From contig OY294068.1 of assembly GCA_958510875.1 (NCBI GenBank), forward strand, positions 192,534,315 to 192,598,314: DNA of 64,000 nt. Reading direction: 5' to 3'. The translations under genes and the position numbers were made by a program. Positions 12,601 through 23,561 of the stretch are shown piece by piece. The notes under the pieces were generated by a model. It was not told the DNA's origin and did no database searches. It saw nothing but the letters and a program-made list of their open reading frames with translations. Each line of letters opens with the position of its first letter. Position 1 is the first letter of the stretch. The stretch comes from Endomychus coccineus. Taxonomy: Eukaryota; Arthropoda; Insecta; Coleoptera; Endomychidae.

Positions 12601-12680
12601 GTGACTAATACCACATTTAATGGATCAGCTGACTACCATTAGCGAGACATAAACATTAACATTCATCCAAATCCAGCTTG
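9640..12680. other. about 3 kb with no supported gene
   Basis: Mostly AT-rich. A patch at 10480-10630 is GC-richer, with a weak minus-strand resemblance to a retroelement C-terminus (CGNCGELLNALRLFHSL), too weak to name. Short frames at 10850-11059 and 11105-11359 are not recognised. Confidence 0.4.
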
Positions 12681-12689
12681 CGCACATTT

Positions 12690-12850
12690 ATCGTGATTAG
12701 TCAATACCCTCTATATGCACAAGGCTTGGACGCTGATTACAAACTTAAGTGTGACGTCATCAATAAAAGGCTTGAATTAGAGACTAACCTTACGACAGTA
12801 CCGTTTAGTCTTAATGGCGCAAGGCTAATATTGAGTGCACCATAAGAATA
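12690..12850 (+). repeat. dispersed repeat, partner of 59275-59405
   Basis: Segments around GCTGATTACAAACTTAAG, TGTGACGTC and ACAGTACCGTTTAGTCTTAA recur in inverted orientation at 59275-59405. The family is unknown; probably a retroelement scrap. Confidence 0.6.
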
Positions 12851-12864
12851 GTACCAAAAACAAA

Positions 12865-12995
12865 ATTTAGAAAAGTCCAACGCCCTTGCTGTACATTGTT
12901 TTGATTATAGCCATCAGTTCGATTGAGAAAATGTTAATTTAGCCAGAGACATCATTATAAAAGTTCTATCCTGGAGATGATTTAAAGTCTGGTTT
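12865..12995 (+). pseudogene. PLE endonuclease C-terminal scrap
   Basis: Reads ALAVHCFDYSHQFD then a stop, followed by an ARDIIIK-like stretch. This is the H-x6-H-x-FD segment near the end of PLE endonucleases. A sister copy lies at 47728-47850 (ALAEHYFDYNQQFDYEK). Confidence 0.55.
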
Positions 12996-13084
12996 TAGGC
13001 AGGTATGTGTGCTCAAGAAATGTGTGAAGCTAGTTCTTGATCTGGATCTTTGATCATGCTTATTGCAATAGAACTCCAAAACAT

Positions 13085-13385
13085 ATTAATTGTGACTACT
13101 GGTGACTGACCTGGCTCCGCTTTGTATGTAAATGTGAAGTGGCCTTTGGATGCTCCTTAGCCTTCGGATCGCCCCAGCCTGTTGAGTCTTTGGCCATCAT
13201 ACCACCGAGACATATGCCATCATATATAGCCATGTGATCAGTTTTACGCACACATCCTTCTGCATAGGTTGAGGGCTATCATGATCTTTTGATTTGTTTT
13301 GTGTAGGTGTTGATGCCATGTCAGCTTGTGATTAAAGATGACTCCCAAGTATTTTGCAATTGGAATTTGTATCTATCGATACAAA
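13085..13385 (-). pseudogene. non-LTR RT thumb fragment
   Basis: The minus strand reads IAKYLGVIFNHKLTWHQHL then KIMIALNLCRRMCA, the standard RT thumb entry. It is followed in another frame by a WWPKTQQAG-like block near 13190. Frameshifts separate the two. Same broad LOA/I/R1 type as the fragments at 4094 and 23562. Confidence 0.7.
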
Positions 13386-13389
13386 TATA

Positions 13390-14980
13390 TTTCTGCAACT
13401 TTCCCTCTGCGATATATTAAGAATCTTCCTCTCGCGTTATCAAAATAGGTTATATATGATTGGGATGTTATCTCAGTGTATATTGAGCGAAGGCATATGC
13501 ATTGAATGATGGATGCAACTTCGGTAATTAACTTATATATCTATTTATATAGTGAAATCATTTGGTTGTTATGATATGCTACGGAAAGTATTGTTTCGAT
13601 TTCAACCTCCTTGAAAAATAGTTTCCATAACTTTGAACTCCATTGTGGAGTGATGTTTGTATGACATATGGCGACTAAATACCGCTTATTTTTAATATAT
13701 TGATACCCTTTCACGGAAAATGTAACCTGATTTTGCTCTTTCTGCGTTGTACGTTTTCCTCTGCAATAATAGATTGATTTTGTAATTCGACACATGCATT
13801 AAAAAAGCCATTAGGGAAGTTTCCTATGAATTGTGATGTCAATACTGGGAAACCGTTGCATATATTTCTTTCATCTCGAACAACAATTATGGAATTCTCA
13901 GTATCGAGAACAAACAAATAAACATAATTGGAACGTAGATATCACGCTAAGAGTATAGCTGGCAACGACAGTTTAGAAACATTACATTGTACATTGTGTG
14001 GAATACTTCCACCTTTTTGTTGTTTGTAATGCTTTCATACAGAAAGTAGCGTAAGATGTTTCAATGAAATATGAGGTTAATATCATAATCCGGTGCATAA
14101 TGCATCCATTCCATTATCGTGAAGAACAATGAAATTGTCAGCAACAAGGGCAAACAAATAAACATATCAATAATGTGATTTTTAGTTATAAGTATAGTTT
14201 CTTGAAACTATTTGGAATTTCCAAAAGCGGTTTCGCGGAGCGGCAGAAAAGTAATATTATATTTTTTCCTGTATTACAACATATTTACATATGCTCACTA
14301 ACAACAAGCTACTGTTAAATTTGTGTCTATTCTCCACCAAGGAGGCGAATCAATTTTTCAAATATTTTTAAATTGATAAGATTTCTTCAGCTCTCTTATA
14401 TACTCTGGAAGATTTTTATAGTATTTACAACCATTATAAAGAAGTTCTTCTGATATAAGGCAGTTGTATGGTGATCAGGAATGAAGTTAGACTTATTGCG
14501 TGTGTCATAATTATGAACTATACAGTTCCTATAAGATAATGTTTGATTGTTATGAATAAAACAACATAATTCATAATATACATAGGTGGTAAAAAAAGTA
14601 AATATGTTGAATTTTTTGAAATGAAGTCTACAGGATTCTCTAAGCTGCATACTAGGGGGGAGTGAAAAATTTAAAATTTATTTCCGTTTTGTAATTCTTG
14701 CTAAAAGTTGCCGTATATGTTGCTCTATTACTAGCCAAAATTCCGAAATTTTTAAAATACATGTTCAGGGCTCTACGGATAATAAGAATAATACTTAACA
14801 AATTTTTTTTTTTTAATTCGCATCTTGTATCACTTATTCAAAGTTGTCTTTTCTCACAATCCTCTTGTGCCTTCCTAGTATACCTCCGCATTAAAATTTC
14901 CTTATCACAATATTAACTCTACCTCATTATCCAATTTCAATTATACTATTCTAGCAAGGTATTTCCCCTACCGAAACCTG
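13390..14980. other. no recognised gene; short partial duplication
   Basis: A short sequence at 13865-13930 (AACAACAATTATGGAATTCT ... AACAAACAAATAAACATA) recurs in diverged form at 14110-14170. Minus frames at 13541-13917 are open for 70-80 codons but match nothing I know. Confidence 0.35.
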
Positions 14981-14984
14981 GAAA

Positions 14985-15137
14985 TCGTTTGAAGATGACA
15001 CGCTAGTGTCGAAACTATTGTCATAATTTGTTTCTATAATATATGTGTTTAAAAACAAAGTTAAAGTGTTTTATTTCATAATATCAATATGATAAATTAT
15101 CACAAAGTAACGGCTCCCACTATTGAATTTGGTTATT
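14985..15137 (+). repeat. dispersed repeat, probable PLE 3' end (copy 1)
   Basis: Closely matches 57107-57256 along its length. It opens with GATGACACGCTAGTGTCGAA, a perfect 5-bp hairpin (GACAC/GTGTC) followed by GAAAC, and ends TTATCACAAAGTAACGGCT. At 57 kb the same repeat follows a PLE RT, so I infer a PLE 3' end. The last 60 bp also recur at 36590-36665 and 39470-39525. Confidence 0.6.
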
Positions 15138-15689
15138 TGGTACTGATGCATATACGTGAAGTCTTTGTCATGTTACTACCTACTATATATTTTTGTTATA
15201 TGTATAATGTTATTGCATCATTTAGAATTACTTTTCTGTAGAATACTTTTTTCTAGATAAAAAAAATGGTAGATTGATGCTGAGATTGATGAATGATGCA
15301 TTCATTAAATTGTTTTGAACATCAACGATATTATTTCTACCGAATGAAGCTAATTTTAATGCTAGTTATGTGTATAGTTGGTATGAATAATTCAGAAAAT
15401 CTTCACGCAAGGCATTGCGGAAACGCTGAAGGTGAGAACATCGTACATTTCCCTGTATCCTTATATATTCAAACCGTAAGATGTGCTCAACCAGCTACCA
15501 AATCTGCGGCTTTGTTCCTGTCGAATATCTAAATCGTTCTCTTCACCGCGAAAGAGAATCGCACGTAAAAGTGCATCCCCGGATAAAGATTACGGATCGC
15601 AGGGAGAATAAAGAAAAAAGTCCAGGATTCAAGGACTATCGAACGCCAAATAGAATGAGGTCGGACTTATCGCCGTGTGCTATTCTTAC

Positions 15690-15923
15690 CCCAACGTGTT
15701 GGCCATCTACGAACACCTGTGGCACGAGGATATGGTCACAACGCATGCGTTCTCTTATTTCGGCTTGATACTCGCTGCTCATAAACACGTCTCGTTCCTC
15801 GAATTTCACAAGCAATGTTCGTAATATCTGTTTCACTTTCATGCAAGCCTGATACGTTTCCCGGAGTATTCCCATCGTTGTCGAATAGAGGACAACCTTC
15901 CCTGCATCTTTTTCTTTATAATT
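15690..15923 (-). CDS. glutaredoxin-domain cysteine-rich protein (CG31559/GRXCR family), glutaredoxin exon
   Basis: An internal coding exon of exactly 78 codons, bounded by a polypyrimidine tract plus CAG acceptor (next to 15923) and a GGG|GTAAGA donor (next to 15690), phase 0 at both sides. The peptide starts NYKEKDAGKVVLYSTTMGIL, continues RETYQACMKVKQILR and FEERDVFMSSEYQAEIRERM, and ends LVPQVFVDGQHVG. That is beta1-alpha1-beta2-alpha2-beta3 of a glutaredoxin fold, with the cis-Pro loop (VPQVF) intact. There is no CxxC at the usual active site, as in this family, so dithiol redox chemistry is unlikely. Vertebrate GRXCR1 acts in actin-rich stereocilia; an insect role is not established here. 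It joins in frame to the exon at 43275-44330. The C-terminal cysteine-rich exon was not found downstream. Confidence 0.93.
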
Positions 15924-16269
15924 CTGAAAAAAAAAGATTTATTCAAATAACAATCCATATTCATTATTTTTATATTGAATTTCGTCATTCAGGTCCCAAG
16001 ATATGACTCATATCAATACACTCAGTTCATGAGCTAAGGAAGATTTTAGTACAATACACATGAATTATTGCATTCACATTATACCTAATAACATGTATGT
16101 TGAAAATTTTTTTTCATTTCGTTTGATCCGAGTTTAGTTTAATGGATATTTGTAATATTTTTCATTTATTTAATGAATGACTTAAATATTCTATTTAAGT
16201 CAATATTCATCAAGGTAATAACCAGGCAATCAGTTGCTCCTGAATTAATAAACGATACAAGAATTTACA

Positions 16270-16400
16270 CTGTGTATATACTATAACACTAGAAATAAGA
16301 AATAATCACCCTTGTCTACTGAATATACTATTAAAGTACTAGCCATCATCAGAGTAAACGAAATTATAAATCAAAATGATTACCCTCAGCTGGAGTTAAA
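16270..16400 (-). repeat. dispersed GATGATGGCTAC repeat (copy with internal deletion)
   Basis: Reverse complement of the repeat seen at 38736-38915, 41711-41800 and 60940-61085: TTTACTCTGATGATGGCTA followed by GTACTTTAATAGTATA. The middle (ACTTGG...TCCTCA) is deleted. The flanking AGGGTGATTATTTCT is also shared. Confidence 0.7.
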
Positions 16401-18640
16401 TCGGAAGATAAATGAAACTTTTTAAAATTCAAAAATTTTATTTATCGTCCTTCAGTGATTAATATTCCATAATTTATTTCCTAAATTTGCAATACAACCA
16501 GTTTATGGATGTAAAAACAAGCTAAAAACTGTTTATGCCACACTTTTGATGAAGTTTTCGACATCGACAAATCCAGGACTTACAAAATCGATTGTCGTGT
16601 TCAAAATGCTATGTGGGTAAAATTAGAAGGAACATTTTGAATCGGTTTTGATAACTTTTTGCACATAATGAGAAAAATTAGGTGAAAAATCAGCGTTAGC
16701 CAAACATATTCTGAATACAGGTCACACAGTACTAAATATGGAAACACCCTCCACCCTCGATTTTAATGAACAACAGCTCGAAAGATATGTTGTAAGCTTT
16801 TTCCTATGTCATCTGATCGAGACCTACTGCAGCATTTTTTCTATGTCAAATTCGGAAATAGGATCACGGTCTTTATTTGGGTTAATATAGGTACACTACT
16901 TAATTAGGATCTCTCAAAAATGGGTACATACCAAATTTCACCAAACAATAATAATTATTAACCATTTCAGAAATTATTTCTAAGGATCCAAAATATGAAA
17001 TGAACTTCACTCAAATGTAGCATATTGAAGAAAAAACCAGGCTAATTTTTTTTCTCGATCCTTGGCATCATAAAAATGATATAGTAGGACTCGGTTATAC
17101 ATTTTTATTTTTACAGGATACATGATTTTGTGTCCTTTATCTTTCAAGCGTTTCTCCATTATAACTATGAATAGAAAAGCTAGGAGTGTTTTCATCTTTG
17201 ATGTGCCATACTGTATATAACGATGATATTAAATTAATACGAGTCCAATCGTTTGCATGAATCGTTAAGTTTATTAATATCGATGGGGTTTCCAATTTTT
17301 TGATAGCAGATATAATACGTGTTCTATTTAGCAAATGGAATCCATTGCAGAATGGAGTATCATCAAAAATAATATTATTCTATATTGTATTCAATTATCA
17401 CGTTGAGATTCGAATTTATGAAATTATGGTAGACAGGCTTCGAATTCATGCTAACTTAATCATAAAAATGTTAATTATTCCGAATGAAAACAATCAATTG
17501 CACACGTTGCTATCTCTTGCGTGCCTATTTACTCAATTATAAATGAATATAGTTGATATATATATGTTAGTAATTAGTCCAGTCATTTTTACAATTCATT
17601 TTTTCAGCAGACGAACTTTTATTAAATTTGGTGTGGGTTTCTGAACGGTCCAGGATAGTAGGTGTTTCAAATCTCAAAAAATTGAGGCAATACTGAGTAG
17701 GCTGTTGTCAAATAGGAAAAAAGAATTTTTTGTAAGAAATGTGAAGATAATCAATTTAAATTTATTTAAAAAAAAACTGTAACTCAAAGGGCATGTATTT
17801 TTTCAAAAAAATTAAAAAGTATTTAATCTAAGGGCAAAATTTCATACGTAATTTTTTTTTTCCATTTTGACACAGGTTTGAGCTAGGCGAATCTTATAAT
17901 TCTGATTCTAATGTCAATGAAAAAAAGTCTACCATACATTTATGGAGAGTTCGATTGAGACTGCTTTACAGCAGTGTATAACGAATCGGTATATACGATA
18001 GTCTTCTGAATTAGAGCACGCCAGACGCATAGTATCGCTTTACAGGATAGGGCCTGGTCATGTGAGTGCGCTCATATTCCTTTAACGAAGTTAAAGTATA
18101 AATTTTGATAGTTGATTCCATTTCATAATACGCGTGTTTCATTAAAGTTGCACGAAACTTCGAGATCAGATTCTTTGGGTCAAAATATGAAAGCAAGTTC
18201 ATATAAACATATGTCCGAAAACTATTCGTTTCCAAGATAAAGGGTGTGCGAGCTTCTCTAAAAAATCAATTTTTTATTAATTTCTAAATAAGACCAATTT
18301 TGATAGAGCTCACATATATCTCTCAACGGGTTCAGAGACATGCATAGCTTTGGTTTTTATCTTTTCATTCGAAAACATAGTTAGATTTGTCCCGCGGGTA
18401 CGCCCCTGGTAATATTTCATCAACTGTAATAGGTCCAGAAGATACTTCATTAAGATGTCAACAATACACATGAATTTCATGGAAATCGGTGGAAGCCTCT
18501 TTAGAAAACAATAAAAAATCGATTTATTCAAGAAATTTGAACATCATGGTTCTCGGAAACTAGTAGTTTTCGCACATATGTTCATATGAATTTTCCTTCA
18601 CATTTTGACCTACAGATCTTGAAGCCAAGAGAAAAATTAA
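16400..18640. other. intronic DNA without a recognised feature
   Basis: AT-rich. Frames at 17007-17542 and 18011-18531 are short and unrecognised. Confidence 0.4.
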
Positions 18641-18642
18641 CA

Positions 18643-19372
18643 AGTTACTGTATTGTGATTGAAGAAGCCCTTATAGCACGAATTTTAAAAATCACATCAA
18701 CTCTAAACACACAAGAGATAATATACACAAGTGTGAATATTGCGATTTTGAAAGTCCTTTATAGCTCAGCTTCAAAAAGAAACATCAACTCTGAACATAC
18801 AACAGAGAAGATACACAAGTGTCAGTATTGTGATTATGAAAACACTGATGTGTCAAATCTGAAAAGCACATCAACTTTAAGCATACAAAAGAATATATAA
18901 GTCAGTGTCAGTATTGCGATTATGAAATATTTTATACCATAGCTTTGAAAAAACACATCGACTCTAAACACACAAGAGAGAATATGCACAAGTGTCAGTA
19001 TTGCGATTATGAAAACACTGATGAGTCAAATCTGAAGAATCACATCAAATCTAAACACACAAGAGAGAATACACCCAAGTGTGAATATTTCGATTTTGAG
19101 AGCCCTTATAGCTCAGCTTTAGAAAGACACATGAACTCCGAACACACAAGAGAGAATATGCAAGTGTCAGTATTGTGATTATGAGAACACAGAGGAGTCA
19201 AATCTGAAAAGTCACATCAACTTTAAGCACACAAAAGACTATATACGTCAGTGTCATTATTGCGATTATTAGAGCTCTTATACCATAGCTTTGAAAAGAC
19301 ACATCAACTCTAAACACACAAGAGAGAATATGCACAATATTGCGATTATGAAAACACTGATGAGTCAGACTG
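18643..19372 (+). pseudogene. degenerate C2H2 zinc-finger array, nine fingers
   Basis: Nine fingers lie head to tail at a period of 87 bp (29 residues); first-cysteine codons are near 18645, 18732, 18820, 18906, 18993, 19080, 19165 and 19252, then a last, truncated one. A clean finger reads CQYCDYENTDESNLKNHIKS-KH: C-x2-C-x12-H-x4-H with an HTRENxxK linker. Fingers alternate: NTDxSNL types separate SPYSSAL and YTIAL types, so the real unit is four fingers, 348 bp. The array has small indels, an in-frame TAG near 19269, some lost cysteines and a 7-bp deletion in the last finger, so no single frame spans it. No N-terminal domain or splice-bounded exon is seen. It lies inside the large intron on the opposite strand to the host gene. 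Best read as a decayed finger exon. Confidence 0.85.
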
Positions 19373-19399
19373 TTCCGTGCAAACAATAATGAAACACGC

Positions 19400-20460
19400 T
19401 TTACAATGAGGTATAAATTCAAAGGTTGCCATGCTTTTGAGTTGAATAGAAATGTGAGACAATTGTCAAAGCGTTTGTGAGAAATGTCAATTTGGTTGTG
19501 GATATCCAACGGTCTTTTCGGTTATAGAGGCGTTATAAGTCTATAAATCACACACAGCACAACCTATCTTATCCAATTTCTATTCGCCTTACTAGCTTAC
19601 TACATCTCAATACAAAGGTCCCTTACACTCAACCTGTGACCCGTTTCCCTCTGAATATTTGCTCTTAAATAGTATTCATGTTAAATTAAACATCTGTAGG
19701 TACTGATGAGAGAATCTAGCCACCGCTTTTGATTGTTTACGGATTGCTTGAATATAGACCGAAAGTTTCCGACGGCCAAACCTGACTCGTATGCTAACTC
19801 TACAAATAAGTAAGAACAGAGTGCTTGTAAACATGACAATACGGACGTTTTCCACTGTATTTGCTCCACTGGTAGAAACTTATAGTTCGAAATAGGTACA
19901 TTCTCTCCGACATCCTTGACAAATATCAGAAGTTTTTTATTTATTGAGATGCAACTCTAATAAATATGAAACTTCTCCAATAATGACGTGGAATACAACC
20001 TTGAACTTTTAAAATGGAAATCGTGAGAATACCTCGCAATCAATCTTCCTAACCGATTATTATTCGTTAAAATTATGCCGAGCTATGCGAATGAAATTTA
20101 TGATGTGGGAATATGAGCCGCGAATTGCCGTTTATTTCATGTATGATCTCAAGATGTTTTCATTGCAAAATCATCATTAGAAAGGTGTTAATTACTACTT
20201 ATAACACAAGTGTTGTGCAAGGGATGAATGAACTGGAATAAGGTGCCATTGTTGTTTGATTAAATTAATTGGATAGAATGTGGTGTGCATTAGTTTTTAT
20301 GTAAAATAGAGTGGCTTCTTACATTTGCTTTTCGGATCAGCGTTTCCAAATAATCTCCAGTCAATTGACCGAATGAAAGCCGTGATTTTAATGAATCTGT
20401 TCGACTTTCGAAAGTTAGAGCAATAAACACAAATTTACACAAAATTTGTAATACCTAATT
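19400..20460. other. no feature seen
   Basis: AT-rich, with no gene or named element that I can support. Confidence 0.4.
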
Positions 20461-20464
20461 TAGA

Positions 20465-20760
20465 AAATAATGCAAACAAATTGTTTCACCACAGGGTGGC
20501 ATTCCCAGAGCTAGGAGCTATCAATTAAAGGTAAATCTAAAATTATGTCGCATTGTGCAAAACTTCTTCCTACCAGACTTCAATTTTCTATCGAACTGCG
20601 AAGCTGTGGATCTTTTTGCCTAGTGATGTCTTTAGAATCTCCAAATTTTAAAAGAAAATTCAAATGACTATCTCCATTTACAACATTCCACCACTGTCTG
20701 ACACGATGTTCTTCGTACATAAGATTATAAATGTAAAACATTGAACCATAGGCTGAATTC
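20465..20760 (+). pseudogene. Jockey-like ORF2 C-terminus (copy 1)
   Basis: Nucleotide match to 22480-22745, beginning CAAATTGTTTCACCACA. Peptide fragments LPTRLQFSIE, LRSCGSF and LPSDVF correspond to the FIPRTSRLWNSLPSDVFP signature that ends Jockey-type ORF2. Frameshifted. Confidence 0.65.
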
Positions 20761-21289
20761 GAACCCAAATTTCTGGATGTCTAGTTCAAGATGTTCACCA
20801 ATTACATCACTTTGGTCCGGTCAAAGTCTCATATTTTTGTAAATATAAAACACTGGAAAGATATTAGATCAGTGATGAATATAACGCGATTCGATGCTCC
20901 GCTATAGATCAACTATTCACGTACATTCCTCTAAAGTTCAATCATTTTCAATTCAGGAGTTATTATTAATATTATGATTGGCAATTACTCTGACAGTACT
21001 CATTCAATGACATCATCCCGGTTCTTACATATTTCAATAGAACTGACTGAGAAATGTTCTGGGTAAGTATGAACATGCATGAGGTTACTTCGCCCTATTG
21101 GCCACAATTTCGTATAAGTACATTAAGAGATATAGAATTAAATTTTCTGAATTATGAAGATAACTTAGATAATTTAACATAGGCGTATAACTATGGGGTT
21201 TCCTCTCGTATAGTTGAGGTATACAAAAAAAGTGAATAATTCGCTACTCTTGACAGCACCAAGGAAACTTTCACTTCTAGAATAAAATA

Positions 21290-21735
21290 GGCTACTGATC
21301 ATGACGCACACAATGGACCCAATCGGGCGATCCACGTCCCTCAATAGGTCACGCTGCTGCTATATAATGATAATGATGATGTTAATGCTACTCTGACGTG
21401 ATAAATAGTTCTAAGACATTTTATGCCATCATATTATGAATAATTGGTCAACAGTAACCGAATATAAATAAGTAATAACAATTACTCTTGGTATCTTGAT
21501 GTTATTGACCCTTATCCGAATCATTTCCGCCATCTGTCTTGTTTTTGTCTGAACTGAAGCATCACAAATCGAGATACCCAAACAATTCAAAGCGTGAAAA
21601 CTGGACTTTACTTTCCATTTGGCATTGGAAATCACTCGTCCTGAACTTTTCGACACACGTGAGCAATCAAGTATTAAACTAATGGTCTGCATGAAAACAT
21701 TGAACAGTCAAGAGTATGAACTTCTTTCAAACAAG
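21290..21735 (+). repeat. dispersed repeat, inverted partner of 28985-29440
   Basis: Reverse-complement match along about 450 bp with only small indels. Shared blocks include GTCAATAACATCAA, GACAGATGGCGGAAATGATT, TGTTTTCATGCAGACCAT and the CACACAATGRACCCAATC motif. The latter also occurs in the 3' UTR-like pieces at 31416 and 34230, so this is probably non-LTR 3' sequence. Confidence 0.75.
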
Positions 21736-22027
21736 AGATTAGGCATAGAGTTATTGCATCTGATGATATCGTCATTATGATCGTCGACGATTTCAAACGT
21801 AGAAGATGTTCTGGATTCTTTCTTTACAAGGTATACCGCAAACCAACTGTTAAGCTGCAATAATAATTGGTTAGCACTTATTTACAAAATAATCATATGT
21901 GAAAACTGTCAATTATACTTCAAGCAACTCTAGAGAAACGGCGTAGGAAATCCCCCAGAGAGAATTGTACTAGGCATCATATCATTCATCGAATGCCTCT
22001 TGTTCGTTTTGGACTTTCGCGAAGCAA

Positions 22028-22480
22028 TTGCTAGACATTTCACGTCCAGTTGATTCCCCTCCCTTACTCAAAGATGATGGCAAACTGGCTACTTCACCAC
22101 AAGAAAAAGGAATGTTTGCAGCAAATTTCATTTTGGATCCACAAGGGAAGCATCCTTCTAATATTGCTGCCATCGATAGCCATATGTCCGAATTTGTCTC
22201 TCGTGAGCTATGGGGTCAGGCAGAATTCTACGTGTCGTTCTCAAGGAATGTGCGCCTAAATTAACACCAGTTTTCTGTTGGTAGTTTGCCCTCTCATACA
22301 AACTTAGTATGTTACCTTCCAGTTGGAAGACATCGAGAGTCCAAACTATGATAAAAAAAGAAATGAGACCCTTCCCAATAATTATAGATCCATTGCAGTA
22401 TTATCTTTGATTTCTCAAGTGATGGATAAAGCAATCATCCTCAAGTTCATCCATTACACAAGACAAAACGTACAATCAGG
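22028..22480 (+). pseudogene. Jockey-like RT finger fragment
   Basis: Starts with a pre-RT linker, FAANFILDPQGKHPSN, whose relative FAANSTLNPQGKDPPN is at 29718-29660 on the minus strand. It continues in shifted frames to ALSYKLSMLPSSWKTSRVQ and NNYRSIAVLSLISQVMD, the RT motif 1-2 region (LSY-x4-P-x-W-K ... NYRPIA-x4-S-K-x-MD). At about 22480 it jumps directly to the C-terminal segment, so the catalytic palm is deleted. Confidence 0.75.
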
Positions 22481-22745
22481 AAAATGATGCTGACAAATTG
22501 TTTCACCACACAGTGGCTTTCTCAAAGCTAGTGGTTATCAATTAAAGGTAAATCTTGAATTATGTAGCATTATGCAGAACTTCTTCCTACTAAACGTCAT
22601 TTTTCTATCGAATAGCGAATCTATGGAACTCTTTGCCTAAAGAGGTTTTTCCTCATATAACCTCCAAACTTTCAATACAAATTCGAATAGCTATCTTGTC
22701 CCACAACACTCTACCTCTAGCTAACACGTTCTTCGAACATGTAGT
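22480..22745 (+). pseudogene. Jockey-like ORF2 C-terminus (copy 2)
   Basis: Homologous to 20465-20760. Fragments FSIESRIYGTLCLKRFF fit the RLWNSLP C-terminal signature. It directly follows the RT finger fragment, showing an internal deletion. Confidence 0.65.
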
Positions 22746-23039
22746 CAAAGTATAGAAGAAAAAATGATAAAAATAACCACATCATCAATAAAACCACTAT
22801 AAGTTCACCCTCCAAAAAAGATTGCCTCAACAATAACCAATTAGTAAATTAGTAAATTGCCTCTGTGCAAACACTCCACTATACTCCAAATGCCAATACT
22901 GGCTATAACGGGCTGTGCTCGAACAGTGCTTGAACGAATAATGCATAACCACATCAGTATATTATGTACATACAGTACAGCAGCTCTTGTTGTGCTGGGT
23001 AGGATGAACATAACATCCAAAGCTGGTGTGGAATTGCAT

Positions 23040-23235
23040 TAACACGCTAAACAACCATAGCAGAGACAGAAGCAGACTCAACCTACTTTGGTTACCCAGC
23101 CGATGAGCTTGCGAATCTAGGGATCAGAGAGCCCCTTATAAGCCCTGAATCAGCGGTGGACATCTCGAATAGTAACATCAACGAGACGATACACTGCTGG
23201 GTCAGATAACAACACTCGAAACAGTGACAATAAGT
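23040..23235 (+). pseudogene. non-LTR RNase H C-terminal scrap
   Basis: One frame reads GYPADELANLGIREPLIGPE then SAVDISNSNINETIHCWVR. It matches the ADxLAxxGxxxPLIGPEPxxGIS block that also occurs at 25370-25440 and 5600-5680. It lies upstream of an RT, so it is the tail of a separate, older copy. Confidence 0.6.
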
Positions 23236-23561
23236 GAAGGGTTGCAGTCTAAATTGTCGATTGGACAGCACATTACGGAACACTGGACTCAGCAAGTGAG
23301 AAAGAGGTCAACACCGATATCAAACTGCTGGTATAGCTACAAACATGACATGATCCGTTCAATCATCTCCATAAAATGCATCTGAGCACCCTTGTGTAAG
23401 TGATACAAACAAGAGAACGAAACGACAATTGCTAGTATTATATATCTGATGTCCGTAAGGATTTCAATGTCCTTACCCCTGTAATGCAGATCCTCTAGTC
23501 ACTTCCTCTAAATAAATATCTCTCCACTCGAAGTGGTACCCTCATTTCTGACCAAGATATA

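Noticed and set aside
15293..15768. Plus-strand frames overlapping the glutaredoxin exon
   Set aside because: The minus strand gives a clear glutaredoxin peptide with matching splice sites; the plus frames are shadows.
18945..19178. A functional small zinc-finger gene
   Set aside because: The surrounding fingers are frameshifted, one has an in-frame stop, and no start context or effector domain is present.
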